The notes below the pieces were generated by a model, which did not search any database, was not told the origin of the DNA, and saw only the letters and a program-made list of their open reading frames with translations. Positions 1 to 9,700 of a DNA stretch of 37,464 nucleotides are shown one piece after another (the stretch's first letter is position 1; every line of letters begins with the position of its first letter). This stretch comes from Clostridiales bacterium. Its GTDB lineage: Bacteria > Bacillota > Clostridia > Christensenellales > JAISNN01. The DNA lies in assembly GCA_031289755.1 (NCBI GenBank), contig JAITOU010000014.1, positions 1 to 37,464 of the forward strand, written 5' to 3'. The translations under genes and the position numbers were made by a program.

Positions 1-17
1 CGATTTCCGTTTCCGTC

Positions 18-182
18 CTATCTTTTCTCGTAATGCGGACAAGCGATAATTTTTACCCTGTAACTTTGCTTGCAGCCGTCATGTATACAATTTGAGCATT
101 TTTTGTTATGAGTAACATAGCCCGTCTTTGGGTGTATAAAAAATCCCCATTCTCTCTTAAATTTTTTTGTAAGCCTTGGCAT
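18..182 (-). CDS. Small basic Cys-containing protein, mobile-element type
   Basis: This is a 54-residue ORF starting MPRLTKKFKREWGFF and ending ACPHYEKR. It has the pattern C-x-x-C-x4-C-KQSYRV, then a later C-P-H-Y. I recall very similar short proteins of unknown function scattered through clostridial prophages and integrative elements, but no function is established. I chose the internal ATG at 182 rather than the longer open frame, because the extension to 320 runs into the repeat array and reads as repeat-encoded low-complexity peptide. The upstream purine stretch AAGAG is a weak ribosome binding site. The three or four Cys/His residues could bind zinc; that is inference. It is the last of several tiny minus-strand ORFs at the edge of the window. 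Confidence 0.5.
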   Translation of the reverse strand: MPRLTKKFKREWGFFIHPKTGYVTHNKKCSNCIHDGCKQSYRVKIIACPHYEKR

Positions 183-249
183 AATTCTAACTCTTGTTTT
201 TAGTGCCGTTCTGGAGCGATTCTTGACCTTTTTTTCGTTTATTCTACAC

Positions 250-476
250 GAAAAAAATCGGCTTGATATGATTTTCAAGCCGACCGTTCTGCGCCGTATA
301 AGCCGCGTTTTTATAACCAAACGGCGTGAAAAAAATCGGCTCGATTAAGTTTCAAGCCGACCGTTCCGCACCGTATAAGCCGCGTTTTTATAACCAAACG
401 GCGTGAAAAAAAAATCGGCTCGATATAAGTTTCAAGCCGACTGTTCCGCGCCGTATAAGCCGCGTTTTTACAAACC
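250..476. repeat. Three tandem ~78-bp repeats, each with a terminator-like hairpin
   Basis: The units begin at about 250, 328 and 405, with periods of 78 and 77. Each contains ATCGGCT(C/T)GA, a short spacer, TCAAGCCGA, then CCGTATAAGCCGCG and TTATAACCAAACGGCGTG. The third unit is incomplete at its right end. Read on the minus strand, each unit gives a stem TCGGCTTGA/TCGAGCCGA followed by seven to nine T, which looks like a Rho-independent terminator. The units differ by only a few bases, so the duplication is recent or maintained. They lie between the 20-codon ORF at 520-582 and the small CDS at 18-182. Confidence 0.85.
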
Positions 477-519
477 AATGTGAGCAATGAGCAACCGCAC
501 CGTCACGTTCAAGATGTCA

Positions 520-582
520 CTATACAAGCTGTATAATCGGATTGAAATTGACGGCCGCCAACAATGTCCCTAATAAATTCAT
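520..582 (-). CDS. 20-residue hydrophobic peptide with a strong RBS
   Basis: The ORF reads MNLLGTLLAAVNFNPIIQLV and then stops. It is preceded by a textbook AGGAGG nine bases before the ATG, which is the main reason to list it. The peptide is hydrophobic and ends in a TAG followed closely by a TGA. It may be the start of a longer membrane protein truncated by rearrangement near the repeats, or a genuine micropeptide. A hairpin at about 632-659 lies in its upstream leader. No family is recognised. Confidence 0.35.
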   Translation of the reverse strand: MNLLGTLLAAVNFNPIIQLV

Positions 583-631
583 ACAAGTTTTCCTCCTAAA
601 TCTAAAAAATCTACCGCGCAAAGCGCGAGGC

Positions 632-659
632 GGAACTCGGCGTCCGAGTTGCCGCAACG
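632..659 (-). promoter_or_regulatory. Strong hairpin upstream of the 20-codon ORF
   Basis: GCGGAACTCGG, a three-base loop CGT, then CCGAGTTGCCGC form a stem of 11 pairs with one bulged G. It ends about 35 bases upstream of the AGGAGG used by the 20-codon ORF. A second small stem CCGCGC/GCGCGAGG lies beside it. It lacks a T-run on the minus strand, so it is not a terminator. It could be a leader structure or a relic. Confidence 0.4.
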
Positions 660-771
660 ACGGGGGTAAACGAGGGCGAAGTCCGAAGTGCATCACACCC
701 TTATCCTGCTCGTCTTTTTGGGCGGATTCTACCCTTAACTGCATCAGTTTTTGTATTTATTGCGTATGCTT

Positions 772-924
772 TCAAGCTGTCTTTTTCAGTTTGGATTTGA
801 ACACCTTGCGCTTACGCATGATGAACAGCATCACTATGCCGCCACCTATTAAAGCAATTAAAATGATGATAACAAATATTCCCGCCATGCTCACTATGTA
901 AAAGTCCTTACATATATTAACCAA
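772..924 (-). CDS. Small single-span membrane protein with basic tail
   Basis: The frame encodes a hydrophobic helix (AGIFVIIILIALIGGG, then IVMLFIM) followed by a basic tail RKRKVFKSKLKK-TA. This is a typical positive-inside single-pass micro-protein. The start is uncertain: ATG at 888 (38 residues), GTG at 894, or TTG at 924 (50 residues). The frame stays open upstream as far as the G6 run that lies in the previous ORF. It overlaps the end of that ORF and sits in its +1 frame. It could therefore be translated by coupling, or be the second half of one protein split at the homopolymer. No family is recognised. Confidence 0.45.
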   Translation of the reverse strand: MVNICKDFYIVSMAGIFVIIILIALIGGGIVMLFIMRKRKVFKSKLKKTA

Positions 925-1036
925 GACATCTTCGATTTGGACAACCCCCCTTTGTTTTTACAAACAACTTTTTACGACCTTTTGACGTATCTTTGTCAAA
1001 CTTGCCGTTTGCGTCCTTTACATAAACCCGTGCCAT
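917..1036 (-). CDS. 39-residue basic protein, N-terminal half of a possible split gene
   Basis: It starts MARVYVKDANGKFDKDTSKG and ends RCLG. The RBS GGAGG lies about nine bases before the ATG and is an integral part of the 40-nt hairpin at 1042-1081. The reading frame is lost at a run of six G (945-950). Removing one G would join it to the downstream membrane helix and give an 87-residue protein made of a basic N-terminus, one transmembrane helix and a basic tail. Whether the break is real, phase-variable or an assembly error cannot be told from one sequence. Function is unknown; the context is an accessory element remnant. Confidence 0.45.
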   Translation of the reverse strand: MARVYVKDANGKFDKDTSKGRKKLFVKTKGGCPNRRCLG

Positions 1037-1041
1037 TTGCT

Positions 1042-1081
1042 CATTCCTCCGATTGTGATTTTAAAAATCGCAATCGGAATG
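1042..1081 (-). promoter_or_regulatory. Hairpin that sequesters an RBS
   Basis: On the minus strand, CATTCC, GATTG and GATTTT pair with AAAATC, CAATC and GGAATG, giving about 17 pairs with a C-A mismatch and a three-base GGA bulge. The GGAGG ribosome binding site of the ORF starting at 1036 lies inside the 3' arm. Folded, it would block initiation; it could also be a protein-binding palindrome. Confidence 0.6.
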
Positions 1082-1129
1082 CCTTAGATCATTTTGTAAA
1101 AACTCACGCTCCGATAAAAAACGCGCCAC

Positions 1130-1175
1130 AAAAAAAGCCCGACTGCGTCTAACCTAAATCGGTCCAATCGGACTT
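1130..1175 (-). terminator. Rho-independent terminator of the surface-protein locus
   Basis: On the minus strand AAGTCCGATT pairs with AGTCGGGCTT (ten pairs including G-U), followed by seven T. It begins 44 bases after the stop codon at 1219 and marks the end of the ABC/surface-protein transcription unit. Confidence 0.75.
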
Positions 1176-1218
1176 GCATCAAATAATTATAGTTTTTTTG
1201 ACCCAATCTCAATCAACC

Positions 1219-2559
1219 TCAATTTTCCACACCTCTCTTTTTAAAAAACAAAAGCTGTTTTTTTAAACATAAAAACATTGCAGCCGCAAAAAAAGCAAGG
1301 ACGGATGCGGTGACTATGAGGGCGGTTGCCCATTTCGGGAAGGGGGTTAGGTTTTTTTCGGCGAAGATAAATGTGCCGAGGACGGTTGTTTCAATGGTTA
1401 GTTTGTTGCCGCTAATCGAGCCGTTTAGCTCGGTCAGTTCGCCGTTTGCGCTTAGGAAATAGACGGCGGTTTTAGATTTGTCAAAAGTGGTCGGGACTGT
1501 AAGTGAGATTTTGACCGTTCCGCTCAGGGCTATTTTTGCACCGCTGCCGTCGGTTAAGGCGACCTCGGTTATGCGGTATTTATCGCTGATTTTTTTAAGT
1601 TTTTTGCCTATGTTTTCGTAGACCATGCCCGAGGTGATTATTGTCGCCGATATTTCAGCGTAGCCGTTGACTGCACCCTCTATATCCTCTATACTTACGC
1701 CCGCGCTATCGTCCGCATAAATCGGGTTTACTTGAACTCCGCCCGAAGGGGAAGAATTTACAAGGATTTCTAAGACGGTTACCGAGGGGTTGCCCGAGGA
1801 CGTAAGATAAGCAGTTGAAGTCGCCGTATAGACGATATAATACGCTCCCGATTTAGCGAGCGTAAAGCCGTTATTTGTGACCGTCACGGGTTCTTTTGCC
1901 CCGTTGTAAAAGTATGCGGAAACCACCGTTTCGCAAGTCGTTCCGCCGATAGCAGCCGCGGCAAACGGTATAGTAAAACGGCTGCCTTGGAGCAAGCTGT
2001 ACGACGGATCGGCATTCACGCGTAGCACGGGTACAAACTCGGCCGGTCTGTCAACAACGGACGTTTCTATACCGTCGGAATTTTTTATTGCGCCGCTTAA
2101 ATTGAGGCTTATGGTAAAGCCTACGCCGCTGTTCATAGCCGTCACAAACATCGACACCGCAAATGTTTTTTGGACGCTTGCCGCGCCGAGTGTAAGCATA
2201 TATTCGCGCCTGTTTCCGCTCTCGCTTGCGACCAGTTGTCCTATTTGCTTGCCCTCTAAGGTCATCTTAAAATCTTGCATAAATTGCGCCGAGGTCAGCG
2301 CAAAATAGAGGTAAAACAAGCCGCCCGTTCTCTCGATTTTTACCGTACTTTCGCACGAGGAGGCAATCATACCCTTTCCAGATTCGGTCGTGCCGCCTAT
2401 CGTATAGCCGCACGAATAAGTGCCGTCGCCGCCTGTTAACGGATTTGAAACTTCGGCGGCAAACACGGACTTGCCGCCGCCTAAAAAGGCGGTGGTAAGG
2501 ACAAAGGCATAGAGCGCCAAAAGTGCAGCGCAAAAGGTCTTTAATGTTTTATTTGTCAT
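1219..2559 (-). CDS. Membrane-anchored surface protein with NEAT-like N-terminal domain
   Basis: The protein has 446 residues. It begins with a signal peptide (hydrophobic core residues 10-28, likely cleavage after VFA-35) and ends with a transmembrane helix at about 408-432 and a KKQLLFFKKR stop-transfer tail, so it should be fixed in the membrane and face outward. Residues of about 45-155 have the beta pattern of a NEAT-type domain: GMIASSCESTVKIERTGG, FYLYFALTSAQFMQDFKM, then a predicted beta segment with REYMLTL. I do not see a clear YxxxY haem-ligand motif, so haem binding is not claimed. Residues 180-270 and 300-400 look like Ig-like beta modules. AGGAGA precedes the ATG. It starts 17 bases after the giant lipoprotein gene and is the last gene before the terminator at 1130-1175. 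It may act as a receptor or tether for the surface system encoded upstream. Confidence 0.7.
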   Translation of the reverse strand: MTNKTLKTFCAALLALYAFVLTTAFLGGGKSVFAAEVSNPLTGGDGTYSCGYTIGGTTESGKGMIASSCESTVKIERTGGLFYLYFALTSAQFMQDFKMTLEGKQIGQLVASESGNRREYMLTLGAASVQKTFAVSMFVTAMNSGVGFTISLNLSGAIKNSDGIETSVVDRPAEFVPVLRVNADPSYSLLQGSRFTIPFAAAAIGGTTCETVVSAYFYNGAKEPVTVTNNGFTLAKSGAYYIVYTATSTAYLTSSGNPSVTVLEILVNSSPSGGVQVNPIYADDSAGVSIEDIEGAVNGYAEISATIITSGMVYENIGKKLKKISDKYRITEVALTDGSGAKIALSGTVKISLTVPTTFDKSKTAVYFLSANGELTELNGSISGNKLTIETTVLGTFIFAEKNLTPFPKWATALIVTASVLAFFAAAMFLCLKKQLLFFKKRGVEN

Positions 2560-2576
2560 AAGTTATCTCCTATCTG

Positions 2577-5500
2577 TCATTTAATCGGTCCAAAGACGGC
2601 TTTAAACTTAACCGTGTACGCGCCGGAAGCCGCGTTGAATACGGCATATTCCGCTTTGAGCGGATCGGTATAAATGTCAAATTCCGTCCAAACACCGGCT
2701 ATTTCCACCGCCCAATATTTAAATTCATAACCCGATACCTTGCAAGTTACATTCAATCTGCCGGCAGGGTTTGTCAAAACGTCGCCGAGAATTGAATCCT
2801 CAAAAATATTGAGGTCGTTATTAAAATGCATCGAGGAGTAATCGGTATCGATATCGTATTGAACGGAGAGGAGTTGTTTGAAGACGGCGGTAATCGTACA
2901 AGCGGTATAAAGTCTGACGCTGCCGAACGTAGCCGACGTAAAGCCGTCCGAAAAGATAACGCCCTCCCAACCGACGTGAACCCAACCCTTAGGTACTACC
3001 ACGTCAAAATCGCTCAGATTTACGGTATAGACATTGCCGTAAGTCGCGACGGTCATAAGATAAAGTCTTTTTGAAACATTAGCTTGTCCCGTGATATCGG
3101 CTACGCGATCGGCGGTGATTACGATACCGGCATCCCACATCGCATACAACCTGATATCTATCGAATTAAAGGTGGTTATAAAATCTGTTATCACCGCGCC
3201 GCACGCAAACATGCCCTTGTCGCTGTATATCAAACCGCTGTTTTTACCCCACGCAAAGAGCAAATCGGGCGTGGAAAGAAACGGAGTTTTGTCGATTGTG
3301 ATTACGTTTCCCGTATTGTTATAGACCACCGTCATTTCGGTTTCGCCGTCCGAGAAAGGATGCTCGGCATCTGTGACGTAAGTCACGGTAATTTTAGTAC
3401 CGACCGACAAAATACTTAGATATTGATACATTGTGACGGTCGTATAGACGGTTTCACCGAAGACTCTGTTGCCGTTTTCGTCAAAATCAAACACAACTTG
3501 ATATGCGAATTGATACATTGCCGCCCTATAAATTGTCGCGACTACTCCGTTTCCCGCCTTTTGAACCAAGCCGTCCGTGCCGAAGTTTTCCGAGTAGGAT
3601 CCGCTTCGGATGGTTCTCAGAGTCAATGTGCCGACACCGATTACCGTACCGTCCATGCCGGTTATTTTTGGAGCGGTAAATATATATGTATTGTTTGTAA
3701 AGTATGCGTCATACGGCATTATGACAAGCTCGCCGTATCCGTCAAAGCTCATCTTGTATAAAAATGTAAACGTATATCTGTCTCCTGTTTCCGACAAATA
3801 AACAAAGTTGAGATAAGCATAATTTGCCGTAGCGGTGATAGCGTCGATCGCACTTATAAATTGCGCCGTGCTTAGCGGTCCGGTGCCGCTAAAAACTCCG
3901 GCATCGGTTTTGACGGCATACGAGGATATAAGCATTTGATAGTTAATCTGGTCGTAATGCACATACCATTCCTGTGCCAAAACTGCATGATATGCCGCCG
4001 CCGACGGCAATATTTTGATAGTATCGCTATAACTGAGTATGCTCCTCTCCGCGTCCGGTATGTCTACTCTATAGCCCACGCTATCGGCTCGCCAAGTTTC
4101 GCCGTCAAGCCCCTTTGTGATAGTCGGATACAGGGTCGGAGTGCTCTCGGTCTTTTCCGTAAAAAAATCGAGCTTATAAAAATAGATTTCGTTATAAAGA
4201 TTTCTCATTTCGTACCATAGCTGTCTGTGCTCCGACGTCATAATAAATTCTAAAGGCGGACTGGACGTCATGTCAAGGGTTCGGAATGAAAGCACATACG
4301 AACCGTCGGCGTTTACCGTACAGGTCAAAACCTTTAGGGGGTTTACGTCCGCTCCGTTCCCCGAGGCGTATAGGTCGCGGATATAGTCGTCACTAACCCC
4401 CATCCACGAATAACTTACGGTCGGGATACTCACCGACGACCTGCTCGCATACGCTGACGACGGGTCGTAGCCCTCTACCGTGACGACGGGCGCGGAATAG
4501 AGCGCAAGCTCTATGAGGGTTAGCTTTTTCCCATCGGGGGTGTTTGCGGTAAACAGTACCGCGACGTTTTCCGCAAAGTCAAAGGTTCTCGCTACGGTTA
4601 CGGGCTTTGTAAAGTCCGCTCTGCCGTTTGTCATGCGGTAGGCTTGCCATGTGACTAAGTTAAAGTTTAAGTATTTATCGACCTTTTGGGCATAGATTTC
4701 GTTGAGGATGACGGGGTCGCCGACCTCGAAGCTCTTGCCTATCCTCACAAAATACTTTTCCCTCTGCCCCATGCTCCCGAAAATCTGCGACGAGATAGAG
4801 TCCGCGCAAAGGTCGTCGCCTTTTGCATCGTAGCCGTAGACTTGCGCGCTTACGCTGAACGAATCGGGCAAGGTCTTTGTGTCTCGCGCGGTCAAGAGGG
4901 CTGTGTCGCCCGTTGGTGAAATAGTGATTTTTGTGCTGTACATTCTCGTCCCGAGTGTATCCATATCTATCTGTGAGCCCGCGTATGAGAAGAAAAAGTT
5001 GACTAAACGTCTGGCTATTCCGTTCTCCTCGATGTAGCCGTCTTTGGAATAACCCGACGCTAAGGTCTTGTACGGATTGGAATGCAATGAGTCGGAATAC
5101 ATATACGAATCGCCCGTGAGCGGCGTGTAATCTATGGTCTTTAGCTTGAGCATAGTGTCGTACTCTATCGTTAGACGTTTTCCCGTCATACCTAACCCCG
5201 ACGCCGCCTCCATAAAGCCGCTTGAGGCACCTTGTATTACGAGTGATTTTCGCGGATCCGTGCCGAGGTCGAGGGTATAATAACACTTACCCGTGTCCGA
5301 GTTAAACTCGTAGGTGATGTCCTTAAAATATCCCTCGTTTAAAGGGTTTACCAAGTCCTCCTCATAGTAGGACAGCATTCTGTAAAAGATAGCCATGCGT
5401 CTGTAGTAGTCGTCCTCGTCTACCGCGCCGCTTGTTGATACCAGCCCCACATAGGGCGCAAACGGCTTTATGAGGGTATATCTGCCGCTATCGGCGACAA

Positions 5501-6425
5501 GATACGCATATACTGGATTAAAGGTTTCGAGCATGGTTTCGCCGAAGTAGGTTTTGACGAGATAATATCCGTCCTCAAGCCGTGTGTTCGGATTTGCAAA
5601 GGGACGGCTAAAGCCGATAAAGCGCGTTATCTTAAAGGCTACCGTGTAGTTTGTGACGGTCTTGTCCCTGTCAGCGTCCGACAGCGTCGGCGACGACCAA
5701 TTTATGTAGGTGATGTTGAGATAGAGGGTTTGAGACATATCAAACTTACCGATCTCTATAAACACGGTCTTGACCGTATCGGTTTCCGCGGTGATTCTGT
5801 TTTGTACGGTCGCATAAGAACCCGAAGCGGCAGCGACGTTGACGGTATAAACGGCGGTACCGCCCCACGGAACCGTCACGCCGCAGTCGTAGTGCAGTTT
5901 GAGGAGAGTCGAATCGTTGCTTTTTTCTATATATACCTCTTCGGCTATAAGCAACGCGGCAAAATCCCCGTAACCGCCGTAAAGATCCGTTAGCGCACCC
6001 TTATAGACGCTACCGTCCACTATAGATGCGGAATATTCTATATCATACGCGCCGTTGGCAATCATTTCCTCTTTTATCCACTTCGCGTAAAGCGTGATGT
6101 CCTTCATGTATAGATATAGGTTGTCGTCCTCATACGGAAAAGCGTATGCGGAATCAAAAAACCACCCCGCAAACACATAACCTACCTTTAACGGGGTTGG
6201 TAGCTTGGGGATACTGTTCGCCGTATAATACATATCGGCAAGAGGCGTATCAAGGCCGATCGAGCTGAAGGAAATCTTGAATTGCTCGTCGCCGTATGCA
6301 TCCCGAATGACGGATTTGGGGTCTTTGTCCTCGGTTGTCCCGAATATAGGGCGGCAGCTTGACAAAGCCGCGCTCAAAACAAGGACAAGGATTAAAATCA
6401 AAGCTAAATTTTTCTTGTTTTTCAT
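2577..6425 (-). CDS. Giant lipoprotein with InlB-type B repeats
   Basis: The protein has 1282 residues from the ATG at 6425. This start is preferred over one 23 codons upstream because GGAG lies before it and because it places a lipoprotein signal at the terminus: MKNKKN, a hydrophobic core, then the lipobox LSSC with Cys24. Residues 48-117 carry an InlB B-repeat (Listeria-Bacteroides repeat), seen as GYVFAGWFFD and DITLYAKW. Similar but weaker units lie near the C-terminus (FLSTPDLLFAWG to IRLYAMWD, WVHVGWEG, YEFKYWAV). The 900 residues between are beta-rich, Tyr/Thr/Asp-rich and unassigned. It should be lipid-anchored on the outer face of the membrane. It lies between the LRR lipoprotein and the NEAT-like protein in one minus-strand locus. 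Ligand unknown; adhesion or polymer binding is inference. Confidence 0.75.
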   Translation of the reverse strand: MKNKKNLALILILVLVLSAALSSCRPIFGTTEDKDPKSVIRDAYGDEQFKISFSSIGLDTPLADMYYTANSIPKLPTPLKVGYVFAGWFFDSAYAFPYEDDNLYLYMKDITLYAKWIKEEMIANGAYDIEYSASIVDGSVYKGALTDLYGGYGDFAALLIAEEVYIEKSNDSTLLKLHYDCGVTVPWGGTAVYTVNVAAASGSYATVQNRITAETDTVKTVFIEIGKFDMSQTLYLNITYINWSSPTLSDADRDKTVTNYTVAFKITRFIGFSRPFANPNTRLEDGYYLVKTYFGETMLETFNPVYAYLVADSGRYTLIKPFAPYVGLVSTSGAVDEDDYYRRMAIFYRMLSYYEEDLVNPLNEGYFKDITYEFNSDTGKCYYTLDLGTDPRKSLVIQGASSGFMEAASGLGMTGKRLTIEYDTMLKLKTIDYTPLTGDSYMYSDSLHSNPYKTLASGYSKDGYIEENGIARRLVNFFFSYAGSQIDMDTLGTRMYSTKITISPTGDTALLTARDTKTLPDSFSVSAQVYGYDAKGDDLCADSISSQIFGSMGQREKYFVRIGKSFEVGDPVILNEIYAQKVDKYLNFNLVTWQAYRMTNGRADFTKPVTVARTFDFAENVAVLFTANTPDGKKLTLIELALYSAPVVTVEGYDPSSAYASRSSVSIPTVSYSWMGVSDDYIRDLYASGNGADVNPLKVLTCTVNADGSYVLSFRTLDMTSSPPLEFIMTSEHRQLWYEMRNLYNEIYFYKLDFFTEKTESTPTLYPTITKGLDGETWRADSVGYRVDIPDAERSILSYSDTIKILPSAAAYHAVLAQEWYVHYDQINYQMLISSYAVKTDAGVFSGTGPLSTAQFISAIDAITATANYAYLNFVYLSETGDRYTFTFLYKMSFDGYGELVIMPYDAYFTNNTYIFTAPKITGMDGTVIGVGTLTLRTIRSGSYSENFGTDGLVQKAGNGVVATIYRAAMYQFAYQVVFDFDENGNRVFGETVYTTVTMYQYLSILSVGTKITVTYVTDAEHPFSDGETEMTVVYNNTGNVITIDKTPFLSTPDLLFAWGKNSGLIYSDKGMFACGAVITDFITTFNSIDIRLYAMWDAGIVITADRVADITGQANVSKRLYLMTVATYGNVYTVNLSDFDVVVPKGWVHVGWEGVIFSDGFTSATFGSVRLYTACTITAVFKQLLSVQYDIDTDYSSMHFNNDLNIFEDSILGDVLTNPAGRLNVTCKVSGYEFKYWAVEIAGVWTEFDIYTDPLKAEYAVFNAASGAYTVKFKAVFGPIK

Positions 6426-6463
6426 GTTTTTCTTTCTCCGATTTGTGTTTTTGGTATTGTATA

Positions 6464-6703
6464 GCTGACGTTTCGGATCTTTCGCTGCGCTCAAGATGAC
6501 ATAGGCTTTATGTTTTGTTTGCCTAATGCAAAATGCAGAATTGCGGATTTAAAAGTAGGCGTCATTATGAGCGGAGCGAAGAATCTCAAACGATTTCCCC
6601 GAATTCCTCTACATCGAATCCAAATTTATGTATAGAGGTTGTACGGCTGACATTTTGGATCTTTCGCCACGCTCAAGATGACACAGACTTTGTGTTTTGT
6701 TCG
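6464..6703. repeat. Interspersed GATCTTTCGC-GCTCAAGATGAC repeats
   Basis: Two 58-bp direct copies (6464-6521 and 6646-6703) share GGATCTTTCGC, GCTCAAGATGACA and TTTGTTTTGTT-like tails. An oppositely oriented copy with CATTATGAGCGGAGCGAAG lies between them at about 6560-6593. This is the widespread bacterial intergenic repeat whose translation gives RHYERSEESQ-type spurious peptides. Together they fill the 331-bp gap between the two lipoprotein genes. The facing copies could form a hairpin in the transcript that separates the two genes. Confidence 0.7.
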
Positions 6704-6756
6704 ACGAGTGATGATACGGGCTTTTTATTGATGCTTAACTTGCAATGCAATTTCAA

Positions 6757-9700
6757 TTAAACCAAGTAATAAGCGTATACATATATCCTTGCCATAAAAG
6801 CCTCTACCTTTTCGTACAACTCATCGGTAGGGATAATGCCTTCCCACCAACCGTCGTCAAAGATGTCGGAACTCATAGCAATAAGATCCGCGCTGTCTAT
6901 CCAGTTGTCGGACATTGTCGCGTTTGACGCTCTATAGTAATAAACCGGATATGGCGACGGGTTTTTCGGAATTGTCTCATACGGAGGCGTCAAATATTTA
7001 ATGCCGATATCCGTAAACGCATTTGCATGAATTTTTGATACGATACCGATAATAATCGAATTGGCGTTTGTTAAGAAATAAACAGAACCGGTCATAACCT
7101 CGTAACGCACTACGGAATCCGTCGTACCGGCAACACTCGAACGTCTGCCCGAATACCCGATGCTGAAAATGCGTACGGACGTCGGCATACCTTGCGGCCA
7201 TAACGCTCCTCCGCAAACGGCTATAAGTTGAACGTCAAAGACTGTAACGGCGGTCTGCACCGTACTACTCGAGGTTGCGTTCTGATATTCCACCGACGTG
7301 GATTTATATCTTATGAGTTCAAAGCCGCTTATCGGCAAGGTCGCGTTTCCGCTAAAGATAAAGAACATACCCTCCTCTATATCCGTATTGTGTACCGTCG
7401 TTCTGCTTTCTCTCGTATACAATGATCTGCTTTCCTCTCCCGTGGCGGCGGTAAATAATGCCAGAGTTCTCGACTTAAAGGCGTAAGGCGCAACCTCCTT
7501 GAGGTTTGCAAGCGGTAAGGCTATCGACGTAAAGCCGCTGTCCTCAAACGCGCTCTCTCCTATGACCTCCAAGCCGCCCGGCGTGATGTATACCGCTATA
7601 AGGTTGGACGTTCCCTTAAAGGCTTTCGCTCCTATCTTCTTTACCGTAGCGGCAATGCTGACATGAGAAATGAACAAGTTGTTCTCGAATGCCGACGCGG
7701 CTATCTCTACGATGGTTTTTCCTGATATCGTCTCGGGAATGTTGACGAGATAGCTGTTGTAAGCCGGCAAATATATCGCCGTAGCTATGTCAACGCCCGT
7801 AACGGTAACCGTTCCGTTTCCGTTGTCCGAATAGGTGAAACCCGTTGAGAGGTATTCCCAAACGACCTCGAGATACAGGTTGGAATAAACCGTCGCGTTA
7901 TAATCGTAATTTTCTCCGAATTGCTTGACGGATACGATCGCCGCGTCCGCGCCGTAAACTCCGATTCCGATGACGGCAATCAATTCGTCTTGCGTAAACT
8001 TTCCGCCGCTTGTCAGTCCGTATGTTCCGGTCGCGGAGACTTCGGTATTACGGTTTGTATAATTGACGTAAACGTCAACTCCCGTTCCTATCTCCGCCTC
8101 GCCGATAAACGCCACGTTTGAAACCAAACTTGAATGTGTATACGGCTGTATCGCCGCCGATACTGTGCCGACTAATGCGTAAGGCGAAAGTCCGGACGGA
8201 TAAGAGCTTTGCTTTATGTATACACGCGTGTTATGCAGGTCGCTGAAGATAGAATATGCCATAGGATACATACCCGAACCGGTAGCGCTCGGGTTAGCCT
8301 CGTATTGACCGTTATACAAAACGTTAACCAACGCAGAGTTCACAATGTAACCGAAGGCGTAGCCGTAATCCGCTTTGTTTGCGTTATAACTGATAAAGCT
8401 CCACGACTCGGGCAAGATGAGAAACTCTATAGACAGACCGATAAACGCTCCTACTTGAATACCGATTGCTTCCTCCGGAATATCCAACACACCGTTGACG
8501 ATATTGTAATCGGAAACGAGAATCGCGCCGCGTTCGTCGTGTTTATAGATTCTGTTATCCGCATCTTTATAAAAGCGACCATTGTTGGAAAATTTGAGGT
8601 TCGACGGCGCTTGCGCTATGTTGACGACGGTGGACGGGACCTCTATATCAAAGCCGAGCGGCGAGGTCTTGTCTGCGCCGTGGAAGGAATTTATCAAAAC
8701 CTCCAGACCCTCTGGCAGCGTAACCGAGGCGACTTTATTGTAAGCGTTCACGCCGTTAAACGCATTTATCAAAATCTTTAGCGTACTCGGTAAAACGAGT
8801 TTTTCAACCGCGCCTGAGCCAAAGGAGTCTGTTATGCTCTTAATACCCTCGTCTATCAAAACGACACGGGCTTGGACGGAGCCGCCGAAGTGATTTAACG
8901 AATCGACCTTTCTCGGTACGCCGTTGTAAATAATCTCTGACATAATCGAAATCACCGGAACGGTGTTCGTCGTATAATAGCGTTCGCCCGATACATCCAT
9001 TTGACTCACTAACAAATTACCCGTAACGGTATTTTCTCTATAGTTCAAAAAGTTGTGCCATCTGACGGTGACGGTCGTACTTGTGCCGATGCTAAAGCCC
9101 TCTTCAAAATCTATTTTGACACCGTCGGAGGTCTGAAAGTAGATATCCTCGGGATCCATGTACCACAAGGCGACATCCGTACCGTCGGGCTTTTGTATAT
9201 CCTCATTCGGCTTGACAAGGGTCGTCCATACGACCTCATAACCGTTGTCAAACATGACCTCCGCCATAAAACGTCCGTAAAGCTCGGTCGCATCGTCGCC
9301 CGAAACATACTTTACTTGACACGCGGCGTCGGTATACCACGCGTCCAAGACCAAGCCATCCCGCGTAGGAGCGTAACTGCCGTTGATGATGTCTACGAGG
9401 CGCAACTCGCCTTGACTCACGTCGTCGAGATAGACGTTTAGGCTGTCCGCGATAAGGCGCGCATAAACCGTCTTGCTCTTCTTTATATCTCTGTTACTAA
9501 ACTCCGAGCCCGACGAAAAATTTTCGTTCTCATACCAGCCGCGAAACGTAAAATACGCTTGAGCAGGGTCGTCTGGCAGAGCGACGGAGCCGTCCTTTAC
9601 GGCGACGGTGCGGTATACGCCCCACCCCGAATCCCCTTGTACCATAAAGGTGACCTTAGGGTCTTTTTCTTTAACGACGCACGCAGCTAATACAAGCATG

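Noticed and set aside
250..476. CRISPR array
   Set aside because: The units are contiguous tandem copies with no unique spacers, and no cas genes are nearby.
542..901. Plus-strand ORF of 119 codons
   Set aside because: Its translation is the shadow of minus-strand features: the membrane helix frame, the AGGAGG leader and hairpins. No RBS precedes it.
6533..6760. Plus-strand ORF giving RHYERSEESQ
   Set aside because: This peptide is the known spurious translation of a dispersed intergenic repeat.
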